Positions 20,175-31,232 are shown, counted from the stretch's first letter. The stretch is DNA of 38,495 nucleotides from Alphaproteobacteria bacterium (GCA_003242075.1 QBMO01000001.1:58255-96749); one strand, 5' to 3'. Program-made: numbers and translations. Notes: a model not told the origin generated them from the letters alone.

Positions 20175-21467
20175 TTACGATTTGGGCTTGCGGAGCGCGA
20201 TCAATGCTGCAAGTGCGAGCGCCGAACCGCCGGCCATCGCGATCGAAACCTGAAGCAGGCCAGCGCCGCCGGTAAACATAATGCCCGCTACAATTGGCCC
20301 GAGCGCCGCGCCGCCGCGGCCAACGCCGATGACAAAGCCAGTGCCGCCTGCACGCAACTCAGTCGGCAGATAACTCGCCATCAACGCGTACAAACCGACG
20401 ACCGCCGCGTTAGTGCAAAAGCCCGTCGCAGCCGCGACGAGCGACAAATCCAGCAACGTGTCGTAGCCAAGCCCGAAGACGGTGAGCATGCCGATCGAGA
20501 GCACGAGCGCGCCGATGACGAGGCCTTTCACGTTGATCTTTTGGCTCAACAGACCGAGCAGAATCGCACCGACTGCGCCGCCGACATTGGCCCAGACCAA
20601 CACACCGCCCGCCAGCGGCGGCGCGTAACCCATATCGACGACGATCTTCGGGATCCATTTCAGGATGTAATAGAACGCCATGATATGAGCGAAGTAGGCG
20701 ACGGTCAGCAGCATGATGACGCCGAACCAACGCTTCGAGAACAGGCCAACCCTGGCGCCCGTTTGCTCAACGACCTCCGGCAAGCTCGCGACGGTCTCGT
20801 GCCCCATGCGCTTCAGCGTCGTGTTGATGCGCTCCAGCGCGCGTTTGGGCCGCGCCTTGGCCAAGAAGGCGATCGATTCCGGCAGCATGAAGATGACGAT
20901 CGGCAACAGCGCCAGCGTAAACCCGGCGCCGAGCAAGAACACGGCGTGCCAGGAATAGTGATTGAGCAATTGCGACGCTACCGCGCCGCCAGCGACAGCG
21001 CCGATCGGAAAGCCAGCCGCCATAATCGTCACGCAAAGATGCCGATGCTTGTCGCTCGAATACTCCGCCACCATCGCGTTGACCGAAGCCAGCATGCCGC
21101 CAATGCCGAGGCCGGTCAGCATGCGATAGCCAGAGAGAGAGGTGATGTCGTGCGCGAATGCGGCGGCCACCATACCGGCCACCATAATCAGGAGGCAAAG
21201 AATGATCACAGGTCGGCGGCCGATCTTGTCGGCGAGACGCCCGATCAACACCGAGCCGATCGCCATGCCGATGAGCTCCATCGAGAGCACGAGACCAAGC
21301 GCTGCGCGATCGACACCCCAATCAGCGGCGATGCCGGGCGAGGCAAAGCTGATGGACAGCACGTCGAAGCCGTCGACAGCGTTCAGCAGAATGCAGATCA
21401 CAACGGCGGCGATCTGGAAGCCGCCCATTTTCTCTTTGGCGATAATGTCGCTCGGATCGCGGCTCAT
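20175..21467 (-). CDS. MFS aromatic acid:H+ symporter (AAHS/PcaK type)
   Basis: A 430-residue inner-membrane permease with about 12 membrane segments. The first segment ends LLNAVDGFDVLSISFASPG, carrying the DGFD motif of the AAHS subfamily; the cytoplasmic MFS motif GRLADKIGRRP follows helix 2. AAHS members take up 4-hydroxybenzoate, protocatechuate, vanillate and similar acids with protons. ATG 21467 is chosen because GGGGAGAG lies just upstream; the open frame extends to 21557 but overlaps nothing conserved. It lies 70 nt after ferA and 103 nt before the TonB receptor gene, and probably carries the aromatic acid across the inner membrane. Confidence 0.92.
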   Translation of the reverse strand: MSRDPSDIIAKEKMGGFQIAAVVICILLNAVDGFDVLSISFASPGIAADWGVDRAALGLVLSMELIGMAIGSVLIGRLADKIGRRPVIILCLLIMVAGMVAAAFAHDITSLSGYRMLTGLGIGGMLASVNAMVAEYSSDKHRHLCVTIMAAGFPIGAVAGGAVASQLLNHYSWHAVFLLGAGFTLALLPIVIFMLPESIAFLAKARPKRALERINTTLKRMGHETVASLPEVVEQTGARVGLFSKRWFGVIMLLTVAYFAHIMAFYYILKWIPKIVVDMGYAPPLAGGVLVWANVGGAVGAILLGLLSQKINVKGLVIGALVLSIGMLTVFGLGYDTLLDLSLVAAATGFCTNAAVVGLYALMASYLPTELRAGGTGFVIGVGRGGAALGPIVAGIMFTGGAGLLQVSIAMAGGSALALAALIALRKPKS

Positions 21468-21537
21468 TCTCTCTCCCCTTCGCGCCTGCCGTTCTTGTGC
21501 GGCTATGGCGTCACGTTTCAGTTGTGCGCGTGCAGCC

Positions 21538-23667
21538 TCATCCAGGCGCTCTCGCATCGAGCGACATCAGCGCATCCAAAGCAGTGATCCCGTCAGATCG
21601 GACGATGACGGGATTGAGATCGATCTCCGCGATCCGCGGTTCGTGCAGCATGAGCTGGCCAAGCTTCGCCGCGGTCTCCGCAAGCGCGCCAATCGCGGCG
21701 GGTGCTGCGCCCCTGAATCCGGTCAGCAGCGGCGCGCCGCGTAGACGGAGGATTTCAGTCTCGATCTCCGGCGCAGAAAGATCAGGCGCCATGACGCGGA
21801 AATCCTTGATCACCTCGGCTTGCACACCGCCGAAGCCCACAAGCAGAACCGGCCCCCACAAAGCGTCGCGCTTGGCGCCCAGAATCATCTCCACGCCCTT
21901 GCCGCTCATGCGCTCGACAAGCACGCCATCAAGTTTGAGGCCCGGCGCATACCGCGCCACGCTTGCGTGCATTTTTATCCATGCCGCCTCGACACCCGCG
22001 CGAGACTCCACGTTGAGGACAACGCCTCCGGCCTCGGTTTTGTGAGCAAGCAGAGGCGATTGCGCCTTCAGCACAACAGGAAAACCCAAGCGCTCCGCTG
22101 CAGCGACGGCTTCATCAACGGTCGTGGCGAGCGCGCCTTCAGGAGAAGGCACGCCGACCGCGCTTAGAATTGCTTTGCTCTGATACTCCGGCACGACACC
22201 GGCTCCAGGCGGCAGATCGAGAGCTACCCGCTTGCCTGCCTTCTTCTTCGCCGTCGGCGTCACGTTGGAACGCGCGCCAAGACGCGCCAGCGCACGAACC
22301 GCGCGCTCGGCTGTCGGGATGCAGCTCGCGCCAAGCTCCCGCATCGCCCGCAGATATTGCGGCGGCACAGTCGCACCATCATCGAGTCCCGCATAAATGA
22401 TCGGCTTGGTTATCTCGTTGCGCTTCAACGCATCGATGATGGCGGGCAATTTCAGCGCGCACGTCGCGTCGTCTGTCTGGATGATGCCGAGCACGATCGC
22501 GCCGATGCGATCATCCTCCAGCAGAGCGGCGATCGCGCGGCCGTAAAGCTCCGGATCGACCAACGCCTGCGCCGTCAGATCGACGGGATTGCTGACCGGC
22601 ACGAACACCGGGAGCGCAGCGCGTAGCGCAGGCGAGTCCGCGTCACTAAGCGCCGGCAGAGCCAGGCCCACCTGCTCCGCGAGATCCAGTGTGAGCGCCT
22701 TGAATGCGCCGGACTCGGTCAACAGCGCGACTCCAGGGGATTTTGGCTGCTTCGCGCGCGCGACGATCTCGATCAGATCGGAAAGCTCCTCCACCGTCTC
22801 GGCGAAGACGACGCCGGCGCGCTCCACCAAAGTCCGCATCACAGCGTAGTCGCCGGCCATCGCGCCAGTGTGTGTTGCCGCCGACTCGCGCGCCGCGGCG
22901 CTGCGGCCGGGATGCAGGAGAACAATGGTCTTGCCCGCCGCTCGCGCGACTTCGGCCAGTGCGAGAAATCGCGGCGGATCGCGGAAATGTTCGACGATCA
23001 TGCCGATTACATCGGCGCGGTCGTCGTTCAAAACATAAGCGACATAGTCCTCAACGCCAGTGGACGCCTCGTTGCCGGTGGAGACCGACAGCGTCACGCC
23101 AACATCCTTGCCCGCAAGATTGGTGGCCACCACCGCCGCCATCGCCCCGCTTTGAGAGATGAGCGCAGCATGTCGCCCTCCGCCGAGTTCGGCTGCCGGC
23201 GTTTGCACGAAGGTCAGCGCCACGCCGTCAATGTTGTTGACGAAGCCCAAACAGTTCGGCCCCATCACCGCCATGCGCCCCGCAAGCGCGAGCTTTGTGA
23301 TCTCGCCCTGCTCCGTCCGCCCCGCCTCGCCGCCCTCGGCGAAGCCAGCCGAAAAGATAACAGCGCCGCCAACATCCTTCCGCGACAGCGTCGCAAGAGT
23401 GTCGAGTACGCCTGCTTTCGGTATCGCCAGCACGACAGCATCGACACCGTCCGGCAAGTCCTCGACAGAGGCGAGGCACGCGCGCCCGGCGATCTCGCTC
23501 CGCTTAGAGTTGATTAGGTGGATGTCGCCACTGAAGCCGCCGCGGAGCAGGTTTTCCAGCACGCTCGCGCCGAGCGCCCCAGCACTCGCCGACGCGCCGA
23601 CAATAGCTACCGACCTCGGCCGCAACAGCCGCTCAAGATCGAAGCCGCTCGGACGCGCGCCGGCCAT
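21538..23667 (-). CDS. ferA: NDP-forming acyl-CoA synthetase, probable feruloyl-CoA synthetase (FerA type)
   Basis: A 709-residue fused synthetase of the succinyl-CoA-synthetase-like (ADP-forming) class, not the AMP-forming class used by pseudomonad Fcs. The CoA-binding domain covers about 10-135 (LLRPRSVAIVGASASAGALG), ligase domains follow with the expected phosphohistidine His266 in THTGAMAGD, and a C-terminal ATP-grasp domain (about 490-709) contains FPVVLKAQSPLLAHKTEAGG and IDLNPVIV. SYK-6 FerA, which activates ferulate, belongs to this class. The gene lies 17 nt after ferB and 70 nt before the AAHS permease gene. The substrate is inferred from context; p-coumarate, caffeate and sinapate are also possible. 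Confidence 0.88.
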   Translation of the reverse strand: MAGARPSGFDLERLLRPRSVAIVGASASAGALGASVLENLLRGGFSGDIHLINSKRSEIAGRACLASVEDLPDGVDAVVLAIPKAGVLDTLATLSRKDVGGAVIFSAGFAEGGEAGRTEQGEITKLALAGRMAVMGPNCLGFVNNIDGVALTFVQTPAAELGGGRHAALISQSGAMAAVVATNLAGKDVGVTLSVSTGNEASTGVEDYVAYVLNDDRADVIGMIVEHFRDPPRFLALAEVARAAGKTIVLLHPGRSAAARESAATHTGAMAGDYAVMRTLVERAGVVFAETVEELSDLIEIVARAKQPKSPGVALLTESGAFKALTLDLAEQVGLALPALSDADSPALRAALPVFVPVSNPVDLTAQALVDPELYGRAIAALLEDDRIGAIVLGIIQTDDATCALKLPAIIDALKRNEITKPIIYAGLDDGATVPPQYLRAMRELGASCIPTAERAVRALARLGARSNVTPTAKKKAGKRVALDLPPGAGVVPEYQSKAILSAVGVPSPEGALATTVDEAVAAAERLGFPVVLKAQSPLLAHKTEAGGVVLNVESRAGVEAAWIKMHASVARYAPGLKLDGVLVERMSGKGVEMILGAKRDALWGPVLLVGFGGVQAEVIKDFRVMAPDLSAPEIETEILRLRGAPLLTGFRGAAPAAIGALAETAAKLGQLMLHEPRIAEIDLNPVIVRSDGITALDALMSLDARAPG

Positions 23668-23684
23668 GCTCTACACCACCTGGT

Positions 23685-24560
23685 TTAGCTGGACTTCTTG
23701 TCGTAGGCGCCGAGACCGGGCTTGTAGCTCTTCTCGTCGATGAACTGCTTGATGCCCTCTTTGCGCCCATGATTGTCGAAGGAGTTCGCGGCTTCTTGCG
23801 CGCGGACCAGATAATCTTCGGCGTTATCGTAGGTCATCTCTCCAACACGGCGGATCGCATCCTTGGCGGCTTTGAGCGCGACGGGGTTTTTCTCCATCAG
23901 CACCTTCGCAACCTGCTCAACCCGTGCCTTGAGCTGATCGCCCGGCAGCGCCTCGTTGACGAGACCCCATTCGGCGGCGGTTTTGCCGTCAATATTCTCG
24001 CCCATCAGCGCGTGATACATTGCCTTGCGGAACGGCATGAGTTCGCGCGCCACCTTGGTCGCGCCGCCGCCCGGCAGAATGCCCCAGTTGATCTCGGAGA
24101 GGCCGAACTGCGCCTCTTCAGCCGCAAACGCTAAGTCGCACGCAAACAACGGCCCGTAGCCGCCGCCAAAGCACCAGCCGTTGACCATCGCGATGGTTGG
24201 CTTCTGATACCAACGCAGACGGCGCCACCAGCCATACGACTCGCGCTGCGCGCGGCGAACCCCGGGCAGGCCTTCGGCTTCGGTTTCGCGGAAATATTCC
24301 TTGAGATCCATGCCCGCCGACCATGACGTGCCTTCGCCCGAGAGCACCAGGACGAGAACGTCTTCGCGAAACTCCAACTCGTCCAGTACGCGCATCATTT
24401 GCCGGTTGAGCTTTGGGCTCATGCAATTGCGCTTCTCGGGACGATTAAACCGCACCCAGGCAATGCCATCGATCACGTCGAAGGCGACGGTATCGGCCTC
24501 GGCGCGATCCGATGAGTCCGGCGCGCTGGCTTTGGCCGCGCGGGCCGCTTTGCTCGTCAT
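23685..24560 (-). CDS. ferB: Feruloyl-CoA / hydroxycinnamoyl-CoA hydratase-lyase
   Basis: This crotonase-fold enzyme hydrates feruloyl-CoA and cleaves it to vanillin and acetyl-CoA; it also acts on p-coumaroyl-CoA. The 291-residue protein matches the hydratase-lyase branch closely: RPEKRNCMSP, SAGMDLKEYFRE (81-92), KPTIAMVNGWCFGGGYGPL and FGLSEINWGILPGGG with the catalytic Glu156, and the C-terminal KQFIDEKSYKPGL. An Ala/Ser-rich N-terminal extension of about 23 residues is unusual. AGAGGA stands upstream of ATG 24560. It lies 22 nt after vdh and 17 nt before ferA. Confidence 0.94.
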   Translation of the reverse strand: MTSKAARAAKASAPDSSDRAEADTVAFDVIDGIAWVRFNRPEKRNCMSPKLNRQMMRVLDELEFREDVLVLVLSGEGTSWSAGMDLKEYFRETEAEGLPGVRRAQRESYGWWRRLRWYQKPTIAMVNGWCFGGGYGPLFACDLAFAAEEAQFGLSEINWGILPGGGATKVARELMPFRKAMYHALMGENIDGKTAAEWGLVNEALPGDQLKARVEQVAKVLMEKNPVALKAAKDAIRRVGEMTYDNAEDYLVRAQEAANSFDNHGRKEGIKQFIDEKSYKPGLGAYDKKSS

Positions 24561-24582
24561 ACTTTGAATCCTCTTCTGGTCT

Positions 24583-25980
24583 TCAAATCGGGAAGTGACC
24601 GCCCTGCGTCTCGATCGTGATCCAACGCAGTTCAGTGAATTGATCGATGCCGGCCTTGCCGCCGAAGCGGCCGTATCCAGAGGCGCCGACGCCGCCGAAC
24701 GGCATCTGCGCTTCGTCGTGAACGGTCGGACCGTTGACGTGACAGATGCCAGAGCGGATTTGGCGCGCCACTTTCAGGCCGCGCGCCGTGTCACGTGTGA
24801 ACACCGCAGCCGACAAACCGTACTGGCTATCATTGGCCAGGCGCACCGCGTCCGCTTCATCCTTGGCGCGAATGACCGCCACCACCGGGCCGAAACTCTC
24901 ATCAGCGTAGATGCTCATCTCGTTGGTGACGCCGTCGATCACCGTCGCGGGCATCAGCACCGTTTCCGCCTCGCCGCCGGCCACGACTTTCGCACCCTTC
25001 TTGCGTGCGTCTGCGATCAACGCGTTCACGTGATCGGCGGCGCGCTTGTCCACGACGGCGCCGAGCGGCGTCTTGCCTTCGCGCGGATCGCCGACCGCCA
25101 TCGACTTTGCCTTCGCGGCGAAGCGCGCAACGAAATCCTCCGCCACCGCATCGACCACGATGATCCGCTCGGTGGACATGCAAATCTGGCCCTGGTTCAT
25201 GAAGGCGCCAAAGGCAGCGGCTTTCACCGCCTCATCCAGATCAGCGTCCTCTAAAACGATCAGCGGCGCCTTGCCGCCCAGCTCTAGCAAGCACGGCTTC
25301 AGATGCTCCGCCGCGCGCTTGGCGACAATCCGGCCTACCGCCGTAGAGCCGGTAAAATTGATGCGTTTCACCGCCGAATGGTCAATCAACGCACCGACGA
25401 CCTCTCCCGCATCCTGCGGCGCGTTGGTGACGACATTGACGACGCCCGCCGGAAAGCCCGCCTCAGCGAATGCTTCAACGATCAATTGGTGCGTGCGCGG
25501 ACAGGTCTCGGACGCTTTCAGGATCACCGCATTGCCGCACGCAAGCGGCACCGCAATGGCGCGCACGCCCAGGATGATCGGCGCATTCCACGGCGCGATC
25601 CCAAGCACGACGCCAGCCGGCTCGCGCAATGCCATCGCCAGGCAACCTGGCTTATCGGACGGGATCACCTCGCCGGAAATTTGAGTGGTCAGCGCCGCTG
25701 CTTCGCGCACCATCGACGCCGCAAGCATCAAATTAAAGCGCGCCCAGCCCTCGGTCGCGCCGATTTCGCCCATCATGGCTGCAACGAACGCATCCGCGCG
25801 CGCCTCGAGCGCGGCCGCCGCCTTCATCAAAAAAGCACGGCGCGCATTAGGCCCTGTCGCCGACCACGCCGGGAAAGCTGCAGCCGCGGTATCGGCCACT
25901 GCCCGGGCCTCGGCCACAGACATGGCCCGCGCCACGCTCGCGACGTCGCGCGTCAGCGGGTTCAATCTTTGAAACTCCAC
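24583..25980 (-). CDS. vdh: Vanillin dehydrogenase (aldehyde dehydrogenase family)
   Basis: Oxidises vanillin (and probably 4-hydroxybenzaldehyde) to the acid with NAD(P)+. The 465-residue protein has Asn132 (APWNAP), general base Glu233 (LLELGGKAPL) and catalytic Cys267 (MNQGQICMSTERI), all aldehyde dehydrogenase landmarks, and resembles the salicylaldehyde/vanillin dehydrogenase branch. GTG 25980 is preferred because AGAGG stands 7 nt upstream; the longer frame from GTG 26010 lacks a ribosome-binding site and would leave little room after the operator at 26023-26043. It is the first gene of the vdh-ferB-ferA run. Confidence 0.92.
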   Translation of the reverse strand: MEFQRLNPLTRDVASVARAMSVAEARAVADTAAAAFPAWSATGPNARRAFLMKAAAALEARADAFVAAMMGEIGATEGWARFNLMLAASMVREAAALTTQISGEVIPSDKPGCLAMALREPAGVVLGIAPWNAPIILGVRAIAVPLACGNAVILKASETCPRTHQLIVEAFAEAGFPAGVVNVVTNAPQDAGEVVGALIDHSAVKRINFTGSTAVGRIVAKRAAEHLKPCLLELGGKAPLIVLEDADLDEAVKAAAFGAFMNQGQICMSTERIIVVDAVAEDFVARFAAKAKSMAVGDPREGKTPLGAVVDKRAADHVNALIADARKKGAKVVAGGEAETVLMPATVIDGVTNEMSIYADESFGPVVAVIRAKDEADAVRLANDSQYGLSAAVFTRDTARGLKVARQIRSGICHVNGPTVHDEAQMPFGGVGASGYGRFGGKAGIDQFTELRWITIETQGGHFPI

Positions 25981-26022
25981 GGCGCTTCCTCTCTTGTTGT
26001 TATCCGACACATATCCAGTCGT

Positions 26023-26043
26023 ATTGCTATGTTCAATAGCAAT
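26023..26043. promoter_or_regulatory. Perfect operator palindrome upstream of vdh
   Basis: ATTGCTAT-GTTCA-ATAGCAAT is a perfect 8-bp inverted repeat with a 5-nt spacer, the size and symmetry of a MarR dimer site. It ends 43 nt before the vdh start. Its core GCTAT-N5-ATAGC recurs at 26086-26100 and, with one mismatch, at 20126-20140. Confidence 0.75.
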
Positions 26044-26085
26044 CTGCTTTGTGTGCGCCGCAACATGCGCGGCTGGGGAAGGTCA

Positions 26086-26100
26086 GCTATACATCATAGC
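26086..26100. promoter_or_regulatory. Second operator core upstream of the MetE-like gene
   Basis: GCTAT-ACATC-ATAGC repeats the core and spacing of the vdh palindrome. It ends 43 nt before the MetE-like start codon, the same distance as at vdh, and overlaps a -10-like TATACA. The two sites are 42 nt apart between divergent genes, suggesting joint control. Confidence 0.62.
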
Positions 26101-26143
26101 ACTTTAGCGTATGCTGTTCCCTTGCGAAGCGACACGGGGCCCC

Positions 26144-27256
26144 ATGACAAAGCCAACGCCGCCCTTTCGGGCTGATCATGTGGGCAGCCTGATGCGCCCG
26201 CAATCAGTGCTGCAAGCCCGCAGCGACGCGGCGGCCAAGACGATCAGCGTTGGCGACCTGCGCGCCATCGAGGACAAAGAGATCATCCGTCTCGCCAAGA
26301 AACAGGAAGAGATCGGCCTGCGCGCGATAACTGACGGCGAAATCAGGCGCGCCTTCTTCCATCTCGACTTCCTGGAGCGGCTAGACGGCGTCACCGTCGA
26401 TGGCATGATCGAGGCCAATTCGGATGCTGGCGAGACGGTGCATTTCACCCCGCCCCGGCTCAGCGTCACCGGTAAACTGCGCCACGCGCGAGACATTCAG
26501 GTCGATGACTTCAACTTCCTGAAGCGGCACGTGACCCGCACACCCAAGGTCACCATCCCTTCGCCGACCATGGTGCACTTCCGCGGCGGCCGCGCCGCCA
26601 TCGATATCAAATCCTATCCCGACCTCGATCCCTTCTTCGAGGATCTGGCGCAATGCTATCGCGACGAAATCGCCACGCTCTATAGCGCCGGCTGCCGCTA
26701 TATCCAGCTTGACGACACCAATCTCGCTTATCTCTGCGATCCCAAGATGCGCCAAGGCGCGCTCGATCGCGGCGATGACCCCGACGAGTTGCCACGCACC
26801 TATGCGGCGCTGATCAATGCCGCTTTACGGAACAAGCCAAGCGACCTCACTGTCTGCATCCACCTCTGCCGCGGAAATTTCCGCAGCACGTGGTTCGCGG
26901 AAGGCAGCTATGAGCCGGTCGCCGACGTTCTCTTCAACGAACTCAATGTCGACGGCTACTTCCTCGAATATGACGACGAGCGCTCAGGCGGCTTTTCGCC
27001 GCTGCGGTTCGTGCCGGGCAATAAGACTGTGGTGCTTGGACTTGTCACCTCGAAGCGGGCTGAACTCGAGCCGATGCGTGAACTGATCAACCGCGTCGAA
27101 GAAGCAGCGCAATACGTGCCGCTAGAGAACCTATGCCTCAGCCCGCAATGCGGCTTCTCCAGCACCGTTCACGGCAACGACATCAGCGAAGACGCCCAGT
27201 GGCGCAAACTCAAGCACGTCGTCGATACAGCGACTGAAATTTGGGGCGAGGCCTGA
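26144..27256 (+). CDS. MetE-like (cobalamin-independent methionine synthase C-terminal family) protein
   Basis: A 370-residue single-domain relative of the catalytic half of MetE, of the group annotated as methionine synthase II or YxjG/YxjH-like. It keeps the zinc ligands of the family: His and Cys in VCIHLCRGN, an acidic residue in FLEYDDER, and Cys in LCLSPQCGF. It lacks the N-terminal half of true MetE, so its methyl donor and acceptor are uncertain; such proteins act on thiols such as homocysteine or coenzyme M. ATG 26144 follows CGGGG; ATG 26111 is in frame but lacks a site. It is divergent from vdh and shares its operator core, which ties it to aromatic catabolism. Confidence 0.85.
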   Translation: MTKPTPPFRADHVGSLMRPQSVLQARSDAAAKTISVGDLRAIEDKEIIRLAKKQEEIGLRAITDGEIRRAFFHLDFLERLDGVTVDGMIEANSDAGETVHFTPPRLSVTGKLRHARDIQVDDFNFLKRHVTRTPKVTIPSPTMVHFRGGRAAIDIKSYPDLDPFFEDLAQCYRDEIATLYSAGCRYIQLDDTNLAYLCDPKMRQGALDRGDDPDELPRTYAALINAALRNKPSDLTVCIHLCRGNFRSTWFAEGSYEPVADVLFNELNVDGYFLEYDDERSGGFSPLRFVPGNKTVVLGLVTSKRAELEPMRELINRVEEAAQYVPLENLCLSPQCGFSSTVHGNDISEDAQWRKLKHVVDTATEIWGEA

Positions 27257-27417
27257 CTGCGACACTCAGCGCGTCGCTCCCCGGCTGGGCTGGACGCCGG
27301 CGCAAAAATTGCGCGCTCGATGTGGGGAATGGCGCGACTCGGTGACTCGGGCGCATAAAAAATCCGCTGACTTCTCTGCGCGTTGCTCAAGACGGCTTCG
27401 GCCCCGACACTTACCCC
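27257..27417. other. Intergenic region between MetE-like gene and gyrB with a short hairpin
   Basis: The two genes converge here. GCGCAA-AAA-TTGCGC (27300-27314) is a perfect 6-bp inverted repeat, 44 nt after the MetE-like stop. A run of six T follows on the minus strand near 27360, about 55 nt past the gyrB stop, but without a convincing stem. One of these may terminate the flanking genes; neither is a textbook terminator. Confidence 0.35.
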
Positions 27418-29952
<2,535 letters not shown>

Positions 29953-30594
29953 CTAGAAAAGGCGCGGTACTGCGAGCCAGAAGGCGCCGCCGACAATGAG
30001 CGTGCCGAGCAGCAGCCAAACGCCGTCGCGCGCGGTCATGCCAAGGCCGAAGGCGACTATGGCTATACCGGGGATAAGCGGGAGAAGCGGGACGAGGCCG
30101 AGCGGGAACGTGATCAGTGCAGCGGCGATGACGCAGAGTGCGACGATGTTCACGAATGGCGGCTTGCTTAGAAATTCGAGCCGCTTGCGCAGCAGGTGAT
30201 CGATCCAGCGTGCGGCGGGACGGCCCTTCTCGATGCTGTCGTGCACGGTGCGGCGACCGATGCGGATGTTGCGCGCCGCTTTCGGCAGCCAGATGTTCGG
30301 CAGGCCAACCGCCATCTGGCCGGCGACGACCAGGGTCAGCACAGCCGTCGCCCAGGTCATCAGAGGCAGAGCCGTTGCGGGAGAGATCGCAAACAGGCCG
30401 ATCAGCAGCAGCAGCGGCCCGTACGAGCGCCGCCCCACCGAATCCAACAGATCGCCAAGAGTCAGCGGCTGCGCCTCCGGCTGTGCGTCGGCCGTCTGTT
30501 CGATGTCGTCCAGAACTTCGCTGAGATTATCGGGCTCGCGCTCTTCCATGCGCCCTTCTGGGCGCTTGCCCCAGCGCCGGTCAATCGTCGCCAT
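29953..30594 (-). CDS. ExoD-family membrane protein, copy 1
   Basis: A 213-residue protein of the ExoD family (named for a Rhizobium exopolysaccharide-synthesis gene; biochemical role unknown). The hallmark GRRSYGPLLLLIGLFAISPAT lies at about 54-74, followed by several membrane segments (TWATAVLTLVVAGQMAVGL; IVALCVIAAALITFPLGLVP; GVWLLLGTLIVGGAFWLAV). Its ATG shares one base with the stop of the next ExoD gene (TGATG), so the two are coupled. The longer open frame to 30660 would overlap the neighbour more and is not used. Confidence 0.85.
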   Translation of the reverse strand: MATIDRRWGKRPEGRMEEREPDNLSEVLDDIEQTADAQPEAQPLTLGDLLDSVGRRSYGPLLLLIGLFAISPATALPLMTWATAVLTLVVAGQMAVGLPNIWLPKAARNIRIGRRTVHDSIEKGRPAARWIDHLLRKRLEFLSKPPFVNIVALCVIAAALITFPLGLVPLLPLIPGIAIVAFGLGMTARDGVWLLLGTLIVGGAFWLAVPRLF

Positions 30595-31232
30595 CAGAAC
30601 AGAAGCGGCGCGGTGAACGCAAACACCAGCGCCGTCAGCGCCACACCGACGCACAGCCACAAGCCATCACGCGCCGTCATGCCGAGACCAAACAGCACCA
30701 CAGCGAGCCCCGGCCCCACGGGCGCAAACGGGATCAGCGACAGCGGAAACGTGATCAGCGCCGCAGCCATCACGCAGAGCGCCACAAGGTTTACGCCGAA
30801 AGGCACTGTCAGAAACGTCCACCGCTCACGTAACAAGCCGCCGTCCAGAGCTTCGACGCGCGGACGGGTGCGATCGAGAAACTCGAACAGCATGCGGCGG
30901 GGGACTTTGATGTCGAGCACGCGCTTGGGCAGCCACGGCCGCTGCAGACCAACCGCCATCTGCGCCGCGACCAGCAGCGTCACGAACGCGGCGATAGATG
31001 TCATGCCGGGAAGGATGGTGGCGGGCGAAATCGAAATAAGGCCGATGAGCAGCAGCAACGGGCCGTACGAGCGGCGCCCGACAGCGCTCACCAAAACACC
31101 GAGGCGCACGCCTTCTAGTTCGCTTTCGCGGTTAACATTGTTGTCGAGCTCATCGAACACGCCGCTCAGTCCGCCCGTATAGGCGGCTTGCGGGGCTGCG
31201 ACATACGCGCTGAGGGCAAAGCGGCTGATCAT
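30594..31232 (-). CDS. ExoD-family membrane protein, copy 2
   Basis: A 212-residue paralogue of the gene that follows it, with VGRRSYGPLLLLIGLISISP at the same relative position and matching membrane segments (FVTLLVAAQMAVGLQRPWLP; LVALCVMAAALITFPLSLIP; LGMTARDGLWLCVGVAL). The shared blocks point to an old tandem duplication. Only a weak ribosome-binding site is seen before ATG 31232. It is downstream of the P450 gene, 81 nt away. Partnership of the two products in one membrane complex is possible but not shown. Confidence 0.85.
   Translation of the reverse strand: MISRFALSAYVAAPQAAYTGGLSGVFDELDNNVNRESELEGVRLGVLVSAVGRRSYGPLLLLIGLISISPATILPGMTSIAAFVTLLVAAQMAVGLQRPWLPKRVLDIKVPRRMLFEFLDRTRPRVEALDGGLLRERWTFLTVPFGVNLVALCVMAAALITFPLSLIPFAPVGPGLAVVLFGLGMTARDGLWLCVGVALTALVFAFTAPLLF

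Noticed and set aside
20541-21587. Plus-strand ORF (348 aa) opposite the AAHS permease gene
   Set aside because: Antisense of a well-supported transporter gene; low-complexity polar protein without any recognisable domain.
26045-26143. SAM-type riboswitch upstream of the MetE-like gene
   Set aside because: The gap is only about 100 nt up to the vdh operator and shows no long multi-stem structure or terminator.
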